Source of the DNA: DASSKP01 sp035695045
GTDB taxonomy: Bacteria > Actinomycetota > Actinomycetes > JAFAQI01
Reading direction: 5' to 3'
Assembly: GCA_035695045.1 (NCBI GenBank)
Contig: DASSEX010000055.1
Coordinates: forward strand, 1 to 40,761
DNA length: 40,761 bases
Under the pieces are notes generated by a model. That model did no database searches. It was not told where the DNA came from and worked only from the letters and a program-made list of their open reading frames with translations. Below are positions 17,722-25,812 of the stretch, piece by piece. Every line of letters begins with the position of its first letter. Positions within the stretch are counted from its first letter, which is position 1. Both the position numbers and the translations under genes were made by a program.

Positions 17722-18566
17722 CGACAGAACCGGCCGAGACGACTGCATCAGCGCCGTCGCCGGGCGAAGAGCAACTGGCAGCGGACGCGGAGCGCAGCGC
17801 TCGCACCTCCCACGACCGCGCCCATGCCCGCGAGCTGTTCAAGCAACTGGGTGCCCTCCCCGAGGACGATCCCCAGCGCCAGCGCGTCCGCGACGAGCTC
17901 GTGGAGATGCACCTGCCTCTCGTCGAATACCTCGCTCGTCGTTTCCGTAACCGCGGTGAGCCGCTCGACGACCTCGTCCAGGTGGCCACCATCGGGCTGA
18001 TCAAGTCGGTCGACCGGTTCGACCTCGAGCGTGGTGTCGAGTTCTCCACCTACGCGACGCCGACCATCGTCGGCGAGATCAAGCGGCACTTCCGCGACAA
18101 GGGCTGGGCGATCCGCGTCCCGCGGCGCCTGCAGGAGCTCAAGCTCTCGCTCGCGAAGGCCACCAGCGACCTGTCACAGCGCAACGGCCGAGCACCGACG
18201 GTCGCGGAGCTCGCGCAGCACCTCGGGATGAGCGAGGAGGAGGTGCTCGAGGGGCTCGAGTCGGCCAACGCCTACAGCGCCGTCTCGCTCGACGCTCCGG
18301 ACACCGGCGACGACGACTCCCCCGCGGTCGCCGACTCCCTCGGCACAACCGACGACTCGCTGGAAGGTGTCGAGTACCGCGAGTCGCTCAAGCCCCTGCT
18401 CGAGAAGCTGCCGCCGCGCGAGAAGAAGATCCTGCTGCTGCGCTTCTTCGGCAACATGACCCAGTCGCAGATCGCCGCCGAGCTCGGCATCTCGCAGATG
18501 CACGTCTCCCGGCTGCTGGCACGGACCCTGGCCCAGCTGCGCGAAGGCCTTCTCGCCGAGGACTGA
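17718..18566 (+). CDS. RNA polymerase sigma factor, SigB/SigF/SigG family
   Basis: A 282-residue group 3 sigma factor. Region 2 appears as LVEYLARRFRNRGEPLDDLVQVATIGLIKSVDRFDLERGVEFSTYATPTIVGEIKRHFRDKGW, region 3 as VPRRLQELKLSLAKATSDLSQRNGRAPTVAELAQHLGM, and region 4 as LPPREKKILLLRFFGNMTQSQIAAELGISQMHVSRLLARTL with its helix-turn-helix. It directs general stress or developmental transcription in actinobacteria. The GTG at 17718 overlaps the anti-sigma stop. The N-terminal 40 residues are acidic and variable. Its stop (TGA) abuts the convergent membrane-protein stop within the palindrome TGATCA. Which paralogue (SigB, F or G) cannot be decided from this sequence alone. Confidence 0.95.
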   Translation: MTTEPAETTASAPSPGEEQLAADAERSARTSHDRAHARELFKQLGALPEDDPQRQRVRDELVEMHLPLVEYLARRFRNRGEPLDDLVQVATIGLIKSVDRFDLERGVEFSTYATPTIVGEIKRHFRDKGWAIRVPRRLQELKLSLAKATSDLSQRNGRAPTVAELAQHLGMSEEEVLEGLESANAYSAVSLDAPDTGDDDSPAVADSLGTTDDSLEGVEYRESLKPLLEKLPPREKKILLLRFFGNMTQSQIAAELGISQMHVSRLLARTLAQLREGLLAED

Positions 18567-18956
18567 TCAGGAGCGGTCGCGGCGGAGCGCCGCACGCGTC
18601 TCCGGCGCGGACAGCGCCGCGAGCGCCACCACCGCCACCAGGGCCAGCACGACCGTCACGGCGACCAGCGTGTGTCGCTGGTAGTAGGCGATGACGAGCG
18701 TGAAGAACTGCGCGAGGTAGGCGGGTGTCTGCGCCGCGGGGCGGCTGCGGAGAAGCCCGCGCGCCACCGCGCCGAGCCCTGCGCCGAGGACGAGCAGCAG
18801 CACACCGAGGGTGACCGCCGTCGGCCGGTCCGCGGGCTTGCCGACGAGCGCTGCGGCGAGAAAGGCGAGGCCGGCGACGCCCGACGCGACGGATTCCAGG
18901 CCCACGACGCCGGCGGCGGCGCGCAGCGGCATCGGACCGGAAGAAGTCGAAGACAT
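18567..18956 (-). CDS. Small membrane protein (Rv3217c-like position)
   Basis: A 129-residue protein with about four hydrophobic segments (roughly residues 10-37, 44-66, 76-92 and 96-117) and a basic C-terminus ETRAALRRDRS. I do not recognise a named domain. It resembles in size and position the membrane protein Rv3217c, which in M. tuberculosis also lies beside the lipid kinase and whiB1, an equivalence inferred from gene order. ATG 18956 is the only good start. It is divergent from the lipid kinase with 35 bp between the start codons. Confidence 0.75.
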   Translation of the reverse strand: MSSTSSGPMPLRAAAGVVGLESVASGVAGLAFLAAALVGKPADRPTAVTLGVLLLVLGAGLGAVARGLLRSRPAAQTPAYLAQFFTLVIAYYQRHTLVAVTVVLALVAVVALAALSAPETRAALRRDRS

Positions 18957-18979
18957 CGGGTGCGAAGCGTAACGACCGA

Positions 18980-18985
18980 TACCCT
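18980..18985 (+). promoter_or_regulatory. -10 hexamer of the lipid kinase gene (leaderless)
   Basis: TACCCT lies exactly 6 nt before the GTG at 18992 and fits TANNNT. No ribosome-binding site precedes the start, which agrees with a leaderless message. Confidence 0.55.
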
Positions 18986-18991
18986 CATCCG

Positions 18992-19945
18992 GTGCGCGCG
19001 CTCCTCGTCGTCAACCCGAAGGCGACGGCGACGTCGGTGCGCGTCCGGGACGTGCTCGCCCGCGCGCTCGGCAGTGACCTCAAGGTCGACGTCGTCGAGA
19101 CGCAGCGACGTGGCCACGCGATCGAGCTGGGTGCGCGCGCGACGGACGAGGGCTTCGACCTCGTCGTCGCCCTCGGCGGCGACGGCACCGTCAACGAGCT
19201 CGTCAACGGCATCCTGCGCGGCCCGGACGGGCAGCCCGGACAGCCGCGCACGGACCAGCCGGCGCTCGCCGTCGTACCTGGCGGCAGCACCAACGTCTTC
19301 AGTCGCGCGCTCGACATCCCTCGCGACCCCGTCGAGGCGACCAGCAGCCTGCTCGACGCGCTGCGGGAGGGGCGCAGCCGGTGGATCGCGCTGGGCCGCG
19401 CCGGGTCGCCCGGCTACGACGAGCGCTGGTTCACGTTCACTGCCGGTATCGGTCTCGACGCGGACGCCGTGCAGATGGTCGAGCGGGCCCGGGCGAAGGG
19501 GAAGCCGTCGACCCCGAGCCGCTACACGCGGGCGACGCTCGGCCGCTTCTTCTTCGGGACCGACCGCCGCCACCCGGCCCTGACCCTCGAGCGCGAGGGT
19601 CACGAGCCGGTGCCGGGGCTGTTCCTCGGCATCGTGAGCAACACCACGCCGTGGACCTACTTCCGCAGCCACCCGGTGACCCTCGCCCCTCAGGCGTCGT
19701 TCGAGTCGGGGCTCGACCTCGTCGCGATGCGCCGCCTCCACACGGTCGGCACACTGTGGACCGCCTCGGGCATGTTGACCGGGCACGGCGCGCGCGGCCG
19801 CAGCGCGATGACGTTCCACGACCTTCGCGAGTTCCGGCTGGTCGGCGACCGGCCGATGCACTTCGAGGTCGACGGTGACTACCTCGGTGAGCGTGAGTCG
19901 GTGCACTTCCAGAACGTTCCTGCGGCCATTCGGGTCATCTGCTAG
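18992..19945 (+). CDS. Diacylglycerol kinase family lipid kinase
   Basis: A 317-residue lipid kinase of the DagK/YegS type. The nucleotide-binding motif GGDGTVNELVNG starts at residue 62, and the PGGSTNVFSRALDIP segment is the second conserved region. Members phosphorylate diacylglycerol, sphingosine-like lipids or related membrane lipids on the cytoplasmic face. The N-terminal RALLVVNPKATAT is the typical first strand. The GTG at 18992 has a leaderless -10 before it. From memory, the orthologous position in M. tuberculosis is Rv3218, immediately before whiB1, and the same order occurs here. Confidence 0.9.
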   Translation: MRALLVVNPKATATSVRVRDVLARALGSDLKVDVVETQRRGHAIELGARATDEGFDLVVALGGDGTVNELVNGILRGPDGQPGQPRTDQPALAVVPGGSTNVFSRALDIPRDPVEATSSLLDALREGRSRWIALGRAGSPGYDERWFTFTAGIGLDADAVQMVERARAKGKPSTPSRYTRATLGRFFFGTDRRHPALTLEREGHEPVPGLFLGIVSNTTPWTYFRSHPVTLAPQASFESGLDLVAMRRLHTVGTLWTASGMLTGHGARGRSAMTFHDLREFRLVGDRPMHFEVDGDYLGERESVHFQNVPAAIRVIC

Positions 19946-19963
19946 CACTCCGTCCGGATTGCG

Positions 19964-19979
19964 TGTGACCAACCGCACA
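19964..19979 (+). promoter_or_regulatory. CRP-like operator 1 upstream of whiB1
   Basis: TGTGACCAACCGCACA matches the CRP consensus TGTGA-N6-TCACA at nine of ten defined bases. It is embedded in the longer palindrome GTGTG-N8-CACAC (19963-19980). Its centre is about 74 bp before the predicted whiB1 transcription start. cAMP-CRP control of whiB1 is established in M. tuberculosis. Confidence 0.65.
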
Positions 19980-20010
19980 CGCATTTGGCGCTAAAACCCG
20001 AGAAGGGTGC

Positions 20011-20039
20011 TTGCCGCCGACCGAACGGCGTTCTAGCGT
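20011..20039 (+). promoter_or_regulatory. Candidate whiB1 promoter
   Basis: TTGCCG (20011-20016) and TAGCGT (20034-20039) are separated by exactly 17 nt. Both resemble the housekeeping sigma consensus. Transcription would begin near 20046 and leave a leader of about 165 nt before the ATG. Confidence 0.55.
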
Positions 20040-20135
20040 CTGAAACCGGTGCTGGACGACGACCGACGCAGCCACTAACGTCGCGCCGACGGCCCGATCA
20101 AGATCACTGATACACGCCATGGTGCGTAGATGCTC

Positions 20136-20151
20136 GTGAACGTATTCACAA
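20136..20151 (+). promoter_or_regulatory. CRP-like operator 2 in the whiB1 leader
   Basis: CGTGAACGTATTCACA matches TGTGA-N6-TCACA at nine of ten defined bases and is a near-perfect palindrome (GTGAA/TTCAC arms). It lies downstream of the predicted promoter and 60 bp before the start codon, a position suited to repression, or it serves an unseen second promoter. Confidence 0.55.
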
Positions 20152-20210
20152 GCGTTTCGGACCGCCGGCCACGAACGGCCCTGCAGCTGCCGGAGAAAGA
20201 GGGATACAGC

Positions 20211-20462
20211 ATGGACTGGCGCCACGTCGCAGCCTGCCGCGAGGAAGATCCCGAGCTGTTCTTCCCGATCGGCACGACGGGACCTGCACTGCTGCAGGTC
20301 GAGCAAGCCAAGGCGGTGTGCCGCAGCTGCTCCGTCATGGACGAGTGCCTCAGCTGGGCCATCGAGAGCGGGCAGGAGGCCGGCGTCTGGGGCGGCATGT
20401 CCGAGGACGAGCGGCGCGCCCTGCAGCGCCGTGGCGCGCGTCCCGCCCTCCACACCGCCTGA
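20211..20462 (+). CDS. whiB1: WhiB1/WblE-family iron-sulfur transcriptional regulator
   Basis: An 83-residue Wbl protein. Four cysteines, Cys9, Cys37, Cys40 and Cys46, are placed to bind a [4Fe-4S] cluster that senses nitric oxide and oxygen in the family. The GVWGGMSEDERRAL turn and helix follow, then a basic tail RRGARPALHTA for DNA contact. The N-terminus MDWRHVAACREEDPELFFPIG is that of WhiB1/WblE, an essential member that binds region 4 of the primary sigma factor. The ATG follows a purine-rich GGAGAAAGAGGG. The 265-bp upstream region carries a promoter and two CRP-like palindromes. Its neighbours (lipid kinase before, pdtaS after on the other strand) match mycobacterial order. Confidence 0.96.
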   Translation: MDWRHVAACREEDPELFFPIGTTGPALLQVEQAKAVCRSCSVMDECLSWAIESGQEAGVWGGMSEDERRALQRRGARPALHTA

Positions 20463-20470
20463 GCACGCCG

Positions 20471-20707
20471 ATGGCCGAGGATTACGTCCGGCCGCCGCTG
20501 TTCGCTTCCGAGCCGCCGTCTCCGACGGCGGCTCGTTGGCGTTTCCGGCTCGTCCTGGGCGCGGTGTTCCTGCTGCTGATCGCGGTTTTCGCGCTGCTGC
20601 TGTTCACGGTCATCCTCGGCAACGGCGAGGGCAACCCCGGGCTCAACAACCAGGGGCTCGGCGGCCGCGGGGCGGCGACGGCGCGGATGCTGTCACCGAC
20701 CGCGTAG
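20471..20707 (+). CDS. Small single-pass membrane protein
   Basis: A 78-residue protein with a polar proline-rich N-terminus, one strong membrane helix (about residues 24-46, FRLVLGAVFLLLIAVFALLLFTVIL) and a Gly/Asn-rich outer tail. No family is recognised. It starts 8 bp after the whiB1 stop with no ribosome site of its own beyond GAGCACG, so it may be co-translated with whiB1. Its last 15 bases overlap the end of pdtaS on the opposite strand. It could be a real small membrane protein or a poorly constrained reading frame. The clear helix favours a gene. Confidence 0.6.
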   Translation: MAEDYVRPPLFASEPPSPTAARWRFRLVLGAVFLLLIAVFALLLFTVILGNGEGNPGLNNQGLGGRGAATARMLSPTA

Positions 20708-22147
20708 CACCACCGTCGCGGCGGTACCGCCCCCGGGCGCGGGTGCCAGCTGGAGCTCGCCGCCCAGCTCGGACTCGACCAGCGTCCGCACGATCTGCAG
20801 GCCCAGGCGGTCGGAGCCCTCGAGCGTGAAGTCCCCCGGCAGCCCGCGGCCGTCGTCGCGCACCTGCATCCGCAACGCGCCGCCCTCCCCGTGTTCGGCC
20901 TCCACGGTCACCGTGCCGGCCCCGCCGGCGAGGCCGTGCTCGACCGCGTTCTGGAGGAGCTCGGTGAGCACCATGGCCAGCGGCGTCGCCACCTCCGCGG
21001 GCAGCACCCCGAACGACCCCCGGCGCTCGAACCGCGCGGCGCCGGCGCCGGCCACTTCCGCGACCATCCCGGCGACACTGTCGGCGATCCGGTCGAAGTC
21101 GACCGACTCGTCGAGCGTCCCCGACAGAGTCTCGTGGACGACCGCGATCGAGGACACCCGCCGAACCGACTCTTCCAGCGCCGCCCGCGCCTCCGGCACC
21201 GCCAGCCGCCGTGCCTGCAGCCGTAGGAGCGCCGCCACGGTCTGCAGGTTGTTCTTTACCCGGTGGTGGATCTCCCGGATCGTCGCGTCCTTGCCGACGA
21301 GCTGCCGCTCCCGCCGGCGGAGCTCGGTGACGTCGTGGACGAGGATGAGCGCGCCGATGCGGGTGCCGCCGGGACGCAGTGGAATCGCGCGCAGCCGTAC
21401 GACGGCGTCGTTGGCCTCGATGTCCCCGGTGCGGGCGACGCGGCCGCGGGTGACCTGCGCCACGGGCAGGTCCACTGCCGCCGTGCTCCGCGGCAGCAGC
21501 CCCGCCGTCACCTCGTCGAGCCGCTGACCCTCCAGGTCGCCGAGGAAGCCGAGTCGCCGGTAGGCCGACAGCGCGTTGGGGCTGGCGAACGAGACGGTGG
21601 CGTCGGCATCCAGCCGGATCAGGCCGTCGCCGACGCGCAGCCCGGAGGTCCCGTCCGGGCTCTCCGCCCGCTGCGGCCACGTCCCGTCGGCCAGCATCTG
21701 CGCGAGATCCCCCGCCGACCGGAGATAGGCGATCTCGAGACGGCTGGGCGTGCGCGCAGCGGCGAGGTTGGTGTCGCGCGCCACCACCGCCACCACCCGG
21801 CCGCCGTACGAGACGGGAATCGCCTCCTCGCGCACCGGCACGCCCTGCACCCACACGGGGTCGCCCTCGCGGACCACCCGGACCTCCTCCACCGCGAGCG
21901 GCAGCTGCGGGCGGTCGCGGCCGCTCACGACGAGGCCGACGAGGTCGTCGTGGTACGCCGTCGGGCCGGTCGTCGGCCGTAGCTGCGCCACCGTCACGAA
22001 CTGCGACTCCCCCACCGGGACGAAGAGCAGCAGGTCGGCGAAGGACAGGTCTGCGAGCAGCTGCCAGTCGCCGACGAGGCGGTGCAGATGATCGGCGACG
22101 TCGCGCGGCACCCCGTGCAGCGCGAGCAGCTCGTCCATCGTGGGCAC
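20693..22147 (-). CDS. pdtaS: Sensor histidine kinase PdtaS (GAF/PAS, HisKA_2)
   Basis: A soluble 484-residue histidine kinase. The N-terminal GAF domain (about 1-150) carries LLADLSFADLLLFVP and TNLAAARTPSRLEIAYLRSAGDLAQM, as in PdtaS. A PAS domain follows (about 170-275). The HisKA_2 phosphoacceptor segment EIHHRVKNNLQTVAALLRLQARR is at 292-314 with His294/His295. The ATPase N-box is MVLTELLQNAVEHG (about 392-405), and DDGRGLP is at 431-437. It phosphorylates the antiterminator response regulator PdtaR, which is not in the window. The GTG at 22147 is preferred: the family starts MP(S/T)M, and GACAAT lies 6 nt upstream. ATG 22138 is the alternative. Confidence 0.93.
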   Translation of the reverse strand: MPTMDELLALHGVPRDVADHLHRLVGDWQLLADLSFADLLLFVPVGESQFVTVAQLRPTTGPTAYHDDLVGLVVSGRDRPQLPLAVEEVRVVREGDPVWVQGVPVREEAIPVSYGGRVVAVVARDTNLAAARTPSRLEIAYLRSAGDLAQMLADGTWPQRAESPDGTSGLRVGDGLIRLDADATVSFASPNALSAYRRLGFLGDLEGQRLDEVTAGLLPRSTAAVDLPVAQVTRGRVARTGDIEANDAVVRLRAIPLRPGGTRIGALILVHDVTELRRRERQLVGKDATIREIHHRVKNNLQTVAALLRLQARRLAVPEARAALEESVRRVSSIAVVHETLSGTLDESVDFDRIADSVAGMVAEVAGAGAARFERRGSFGVLPAEVATPLAMVLTELLQNAVEHGLAGGAGTVTVEAEHGEGGALRMQVRDDGRGLPGDFTLEGSDRLGLQIVRTLVESELGGELQLAPAPGGGTAATVVLRGR

Positions 22148-22153
22148 GTCGCC

Positions 22154-22159
22154 ATTGTC
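22154..22159 (-). promoter_or_regulatory. -10 hexamer of pdtaS (leaderless)
   Basis: GACAAT on the minus strand lies exactly 6 nt before the GTG at 22147, the same hexamer and spacing seen before the acetyltransferase at 3937. No ribosome site is present. Confidence 0.45.
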
Positions 22160-22251
22160 GGGCGCGAGCAAGAGCGGATCTACCGGACACCCAGGTGTGA
22201 AGTCCAGAATGCCGGGAACTCCCCGCGACAGAAGACACCGCGGAGGGCGCC

Positions 22252-22563
22252 ATGTCCGATCCGATTGAGCCCGCAACTCGGTCCGCGAGCAGGCCCCGCA
22301 ACCGTTGGGCCTACGTGCTCCTTCTCGCGCCGTTCATCGGCACGCTCTGGGTGAGCACCTACGCGTCGCGTGCACCTCGCTTGTTCGGGTTCCCCTTCTT
22401 CTACTGGTACCAGTTCGCGTGGGTGCTCGCGGCCGCCGGCATCACCGCGTTCGTCTACCTCGTGACGACGCCGCGCAGCGGCGGGGGCCGCCGCCGCAGT
22501 GGCGGCGACGACGTCTACCCCGGCGGCCCGACGCCGCGCACCGAGAGGAGCCGGACGCGATGA
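22252..22563 (+). CDS. DUF3311 membrane protein (symporter partner)
   Basis: A 103-residue protein with two membrane helices (about residues 19-36 and 50-69, including WAYVLLLAPFIGTLW and FFYWYQFAWVLAAAGITAFVYL) and a polar basic C-terminal tail. It belongs to DUF3311, small proteins nearly always encoded directly before a sodium:solute symporter and thought to be an accessory subunit. GGAGG lies 6 nt before the ATG. The stop overlaps the symporter start by ATGA, so the two are translationally coupled, which supports a joint complex in the cytoplasmic membrane. Confidence 0.88.
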   Translation: MSDPIEPATRSASRPRNRWAYVLLLAPFIGTLWVSTYASRAPRLFGFPFFYWYQFAWVLAAAGITAFVYLVTTPRSGGGRRRSGGDDVYPGGPTPRTERSRTR

Positions 22564-24161
22564 AGGTCGACGTGACCGCTCTCACGGTCTTCGCCATCTT
22601 GTTCGCTCTCGTCACCGTCGTCGGCTTCGCCGCCGCGCGGTGGCGCCGCGCAAGCTCGCTCGCGCACCTCGACGAGTGGGGGCTGGGCGGCCGCAGCTTC
22701 GGCGGCTTCGTCACGTGGTTCCTGCTCGGCGGCGACCTCTACACGGCCTACACCTTCATCGCCGTCCCCGCCCTGATGTACGGCGTCGGCGCCACCGGCT
22801 TCTTCGCCGTGCCCTACACGATCATCGTCTACCCGCTGGTGTTCCTGTTCGCGCCGCGACTGTGGTCGGTCGCGCACCGGCACGGTTACGTGACGCCCGC
22901 CGACTTCGTGCGCGGGCGGTTCGGGTCGAGCACGCTCGCCACGGCGGTCGCCATCACCGGGATCGTCGCGACCATGCCCTACATCGCGCTGCAGCTCGTC
23001 GGCATCCAGGCCGTGCTGCAGGTGATGGGGGTGCACGGTTCCGGCTGGGCGAAGGACCTGCCCCTGATCCTCGCCTTCGCCATCCTCGCCGCCTACACCT
23101 ACACGAGCGGGCTCCGGGCGCCTGCGCTGATCGCGTTCGTGAAGGACTCGCTGATCTACGTCGTCATCCTCGTCGCAGTCATCTACATCCCGATCCGGCT
23201 GGGCGGCTACGGGCACATCTTCGACGCGGCCCAGACCAAGCTCGCCGCGAAGCCGAAGGCGACGGGAGCGTCGCTGATCCCGGGCCCGAAGGGTTACGAC
23301 GCCTACTGGACGCTCGCCCTCGGCTCCGCGATGGCTCTGTTCATGTACCCGCACGCGATCACCGGAGTGCTGGCCACGAAGGACCGCAACGTGATCCGCC
23401 GCAACGCGGCGGTCCTGCCGGCGTACTCGTTCCTGCTCGGCCTGATCGCGCTGCTCGGCCTGATGGCGCTCGCCGCCGGAGTGAAGGCGCCGAAGACGGG
23501 GCTCGGCGCGAACCTCGCCGTCCCGCTGCTGTTCCGCGACATGTTCCCGTCGTGGTTCGCGGGCGTCGCGTTCGCCGCGATCGCGATCGGCGCGCTCGTC
23601 CCCGCGGCCATCATGTCGATCGCGGCCGCGAACCTCTTCACCCGCAACATCTGGCGGCCGCTCGTCGGCGGCCAGATGACCAACGAGCGGGAGGCGCACG
23701 TCGCGAAGGTGGTGTCGCTGCTGGTGAAGGTCGGCGCGCTGCTGATCATCCTGTTCCTCAAGGTCGACTACGCGCTGAACTTCCAGCTGATCGGCGGCAT
23801 CCTCATCCTGCAGACCCTGCCCGCGATCGTGTTCGGGCTCTACACGCGGTGGTTCCACCGGTGGGCGCTGCTGGCCGGGCTCGTCGCCGGCATCGTCACG
23901 GGGATCTGGATGGCCTACGTCACCCCCAACGCGTTGCACACACAGGCCCACTTCGGTTCGAGCGTCTATCACTGGACGTTCTTCGGGTGGGACTTCAAGG
24001 CCTATGCCGCGCTGATCGCGTTCGTCGCCAACCTCGTCGTCTGCATCGCCGGCACGGCTCTGCTGCGCGCACTGCGGGCACCGGCCGGTGTGGACCAGAC
24101 CGTCGCCGACGACTACGAGGCCGTTGCCGTGCCCGCGCTCGACCCTGCACCTGTCGGCTGA
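22560..24161 (+). CDS. Sodium:solute symporter family transporter (monocarboxylate type)
   Basis: A 533-residue transporter with about 13 membrane helices of the SSS (LeuT-fold) family. The segment GLGGRSFGGFVTWFLLGGDLYTAYTFIAVPALMYGVG is the helix 1-2 region, followed by YVTPADFVRGRFGS and TMPYIALQLVGIQAVLQVMG. It is closest by eye to the bacterial monocarboxylate or pyruvate-type symporters that pair with DUF3311 proteins. It would import an organic anion with Na+ or H+. The downstream gene for a pyruvate-using type of thiamine-diphosphate enzyme, 22 bp away, is compatible with a 2-oxoacid or monocarboxylate substrate. That link is inference. Confidence 0.9.
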   Translation: MKVDVTALTVFAILFALVTVVGFAAARWRRASSLAHLDEWGLGGRSFGGFVTWFLLGGDLYTAYTFIAVPALMYGVGATGFFAVPYTIIVYPLVFLFAPRLWSVAHRHGYVTPADFVRGRFGSSTLATAVAITGIVATMPYIALQLVGIQAVLQVMGVHGSGWAKDLPLILAFAILAAYTYTSGLRAPALIAFVKDSLIYVVILVAVIYIPIRLGGYGHIFDAAQTKLAAKPKATGASLIPGPKGYDAYWTLALGSAMALFMYPHAITGVLATKDRNVIRRNAAVLPAYSFLLGLIALLGLMALAAGVKAPKTGLGANLAVPLLFRDMFPSWFAGVAFAAIAIGALVPAAIMSIAAANLFTRNIWRPLVGGQMTNEREAHVAKVVSLLVKVGALLIILFLKVDYALNFQLIGGILILQTLPAIVFGLYTRWFHRWALLAGLVAGIVTGIWMAYVTPNALHTQAHFGSSVYHWTFFGWDFKAYAALIAFVANLVVCIAGTALLRALRAPAGVDQTVADDYEAVAVPALDPAPVG

Positions 24162-24169
24162 CCCGTGAG

Positions 24170-24175
24170 TAGAGT
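24170..24175 (+). promoter_or_regulatory. Candidate -10 of the acetolactate-synthase-like gene
   Basis: TAGAGT fits TANNNT and lies 8 nt before the GTG at 24184, in the short gap after the symporter gene. It would allow expression separately from the symporter pair. No -35 was recognised. Confidence 0.35.
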
Positions 24176-24183
24176 CCGCCTCC

Positions 24184-25812
24184 GTGGCGGACACCCTCAC
24201 CGGTCATGTCGGCGCGCAGGCGGTCGCGGTCGCACGCGCGCACGGCGTCGACACGATGTTCACGTTGTCGGGCGCGCACGTGTTCCCGCTGTACGACGGC
24301 GCGGTCAAGGCTGACCCGCCCATGCCGTTGCTCGACGTCCGCCACGAGCAGACGGCCGTGTTCGCGGCGGAGGGGCTCGCGCGGCTGACGCGTCGGCCCG
24401 GCCTCGCCGTCCTCACCGCTGGCCCTGGAGTGACCAACGGCGTCTCCGCCATCACCACCGCGCACTTCAACGGGTCGCCGCTGGTCGTGATCGGCGGCCG
24501 CGCCCCTGCGGAGAAGTGGGGGCAGGGAAGCCTGCAGGAGCTCGACCACCCGCCGCTGGTGGCACCGGTGACGAAGCACGCGGCGACGGTGCCGGCTGCA
24601 GCGGATGCCGCCGGTGACGTCGACGCCGCGTTCCGGCTCGCGACCACGCCGCATCGCGGGCCGGTCTTCCTCGACATTCCCTTCGACGTCATCTACGGCT
24701 CCGCCGACGTCGCCGCCCCCGCGGCGCCGCAGCGGTCACTGATCGCGCCCGACGGCGACGACCTCGGCCGGATCGCGGACCTGCTCCGCGCCGCACGGCA
24801 ACCGGTGCTCGTTCTGAGCTCCGACGTGTGGCAGGACGGCGCGGAGCTTCCGGCGCGGGAGCTGGCCGAGGAGCTGGGGCTTCCGGTCATCACCACGGGC
24901 CTGGGCCGCGGCATCCTCCCCGGCGGCCATCCCCTGCTGGTCACGCGGGCGCGGTCGATGGCGTTCAAGCAGGCCGACCTCGTAGTCGTTGCCGGAGCGC
25001 CACTGGACTTCCGGCTCGGCTACGGCACCTTCGGCACCGCGAAGGTCGTGCACCTCGCGGACTCCCCCGCGCAGGTCGGTCGGCACGCCGACCTCGCGGC
25101 GTCCGCCGGAGGTGACCTCACCAGCGTCTTCAACGGCATCCGGTCCGCCGTACGACCCCGCACCGAGTGGGCGGCGTGGCTGGCGACGCTGCGCGAGACG
25201 GCGCGGTCGGCGGAGGCCGCCGACGCGGCGATGCTCGAGGCGACGACGACACCGATCCATCCCGGCCGGATCTACGGGGAGCTGCGGCGCGCCCTCGACG
25301 ACGACGCGATCGTCATCGGTGACGGCGGAGACTTCGTGTCGTTCGCCGGCCGCTTCGTCGAGCCGGCGCAGCCGGGCCGCTGGCTCGACCCGGGCCCCTA
25401 CGGCTGTCTCGGCACCGGCCTCGGCTACGCGATGGCAGCGCGGCTGGCGCACCCGTCGTCGCAGGTCGTGCTGCTCCTCGGCGACGGCGCCGCCGGCTTC
25501 TCGCTGATGGACGTCGACACGCTGGTGCGCCATCGGCTGCCGGTCGTGATGGTCGTCGGCAACAACAGCGTCTGGGGCCTCGAGAAGGGACCGATGCAGA
25601 TGCTCTACGGCTACGACGTCGCCGCCGAGCTCGCGCCCCAGACACGCTACGACGAGGTCGTCTGCGCACTCGGCGGCGCCGGCGAGCTCGTGACGAACCC
25701 GGACGAGATCGGTCCGGCGCTCAAGCGCGGCTTCGACTCCGGCGTTCCCTACCTGGTCAACGTCATCACCGACCCCGACGCCATGTACCCGCGGTCGACG
25801 TTCGGCGTATGA
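24184..25812 (+). CDS. Thiamine-diphosphate enzyme, acetolactate synthase (IlvG/Rv1820) type
   Basis: A 542-residue enzyme with the three-domain plan of the acetolactate synthase superfamily. The N-terminal pyrimidine-binding domain contains DVRHEQTAVFAAEGLARLT, with the catalytic Glu that activates thiamine diphosphate, and LTAGPGVTNG. The middle domain spans about 190-340. The C-terminal pyrophosphate domain has LLLGDGAAGFS...VVGNNSVWGLEKGPM, the GDG-to-NN cofactor and Mg2+ motif. It strongly resembles mycobacterial IlvG (Rv1820). Superfamily relatives also include oxalyl-CoA decarboxylase and 2-hydroxyacyl-CoA lyase, so true acetolactate synthesis is not certain, and no regulatory small subunit is nearby. 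The GTG start at 24184 fits the family. The stop overlaps the next start. Confidence 0.85.
   Translation: MADTLTGHVGAQAVAVARAHGVDTMFTLSGAHVFPLYDGAVKADPPMPLLDVRHEQTAVFAAEGLARLTRRPGLAVLTAGPGVTNGVSAITTAHFNGSPLVVIGGRAPAEKWGQGSLQELDHPPLVAPVTKHAATVPAAADAAGDVDAAFRLATTPHRGPVFLDIPFDVIYGSADVAAPAAPQRSLIAPDGDDLGRIADLLRAARQPVLVLSSDVWQDGAELPARELAEELGLPVITTGLGRGILPGGHPLLVTRARSMAFKQADLVVVAGAPLDFRLGYGTFGTAKVVHLADSPAQVGRHADLAASAGGDLTSVFNGIRSAVRPRTEWAAWLATLRETARSAEAADAAMLEATTTPIHPGRIYGELRRALDDDAIVIGDGGDFVSFAGRFVEPAQPGRWLDPGPYGCLGTGLGYAMAARLAHPSSQVVLLLGDGAAGFSLMDVDTLVRHRLPVVMVVGNNSVWGLEKGPMQMLYGYDVAAELAPQTRYDEVVCALGGAGELVTNPDEIGPALKRGFDSGVPYLVNVITDPDAMYPRSTFGV

Noticed and set aside
20643..22301. A long minus-strand frame of 552 codons in another register over pdtaS
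   Set aside because: Its translation is low-complexity Arg/Gly/Ala, a typical shadow of high-GC coding DNA, while the other frame gives a complete PdtaS kinase.
22499..24200. Long frames in other registers over the symporter (557 and 561 codons)
   Set aside because: Both have Arg/Asp/Gly-biased composition without domains. The symporter frame has the helices and family motifs.
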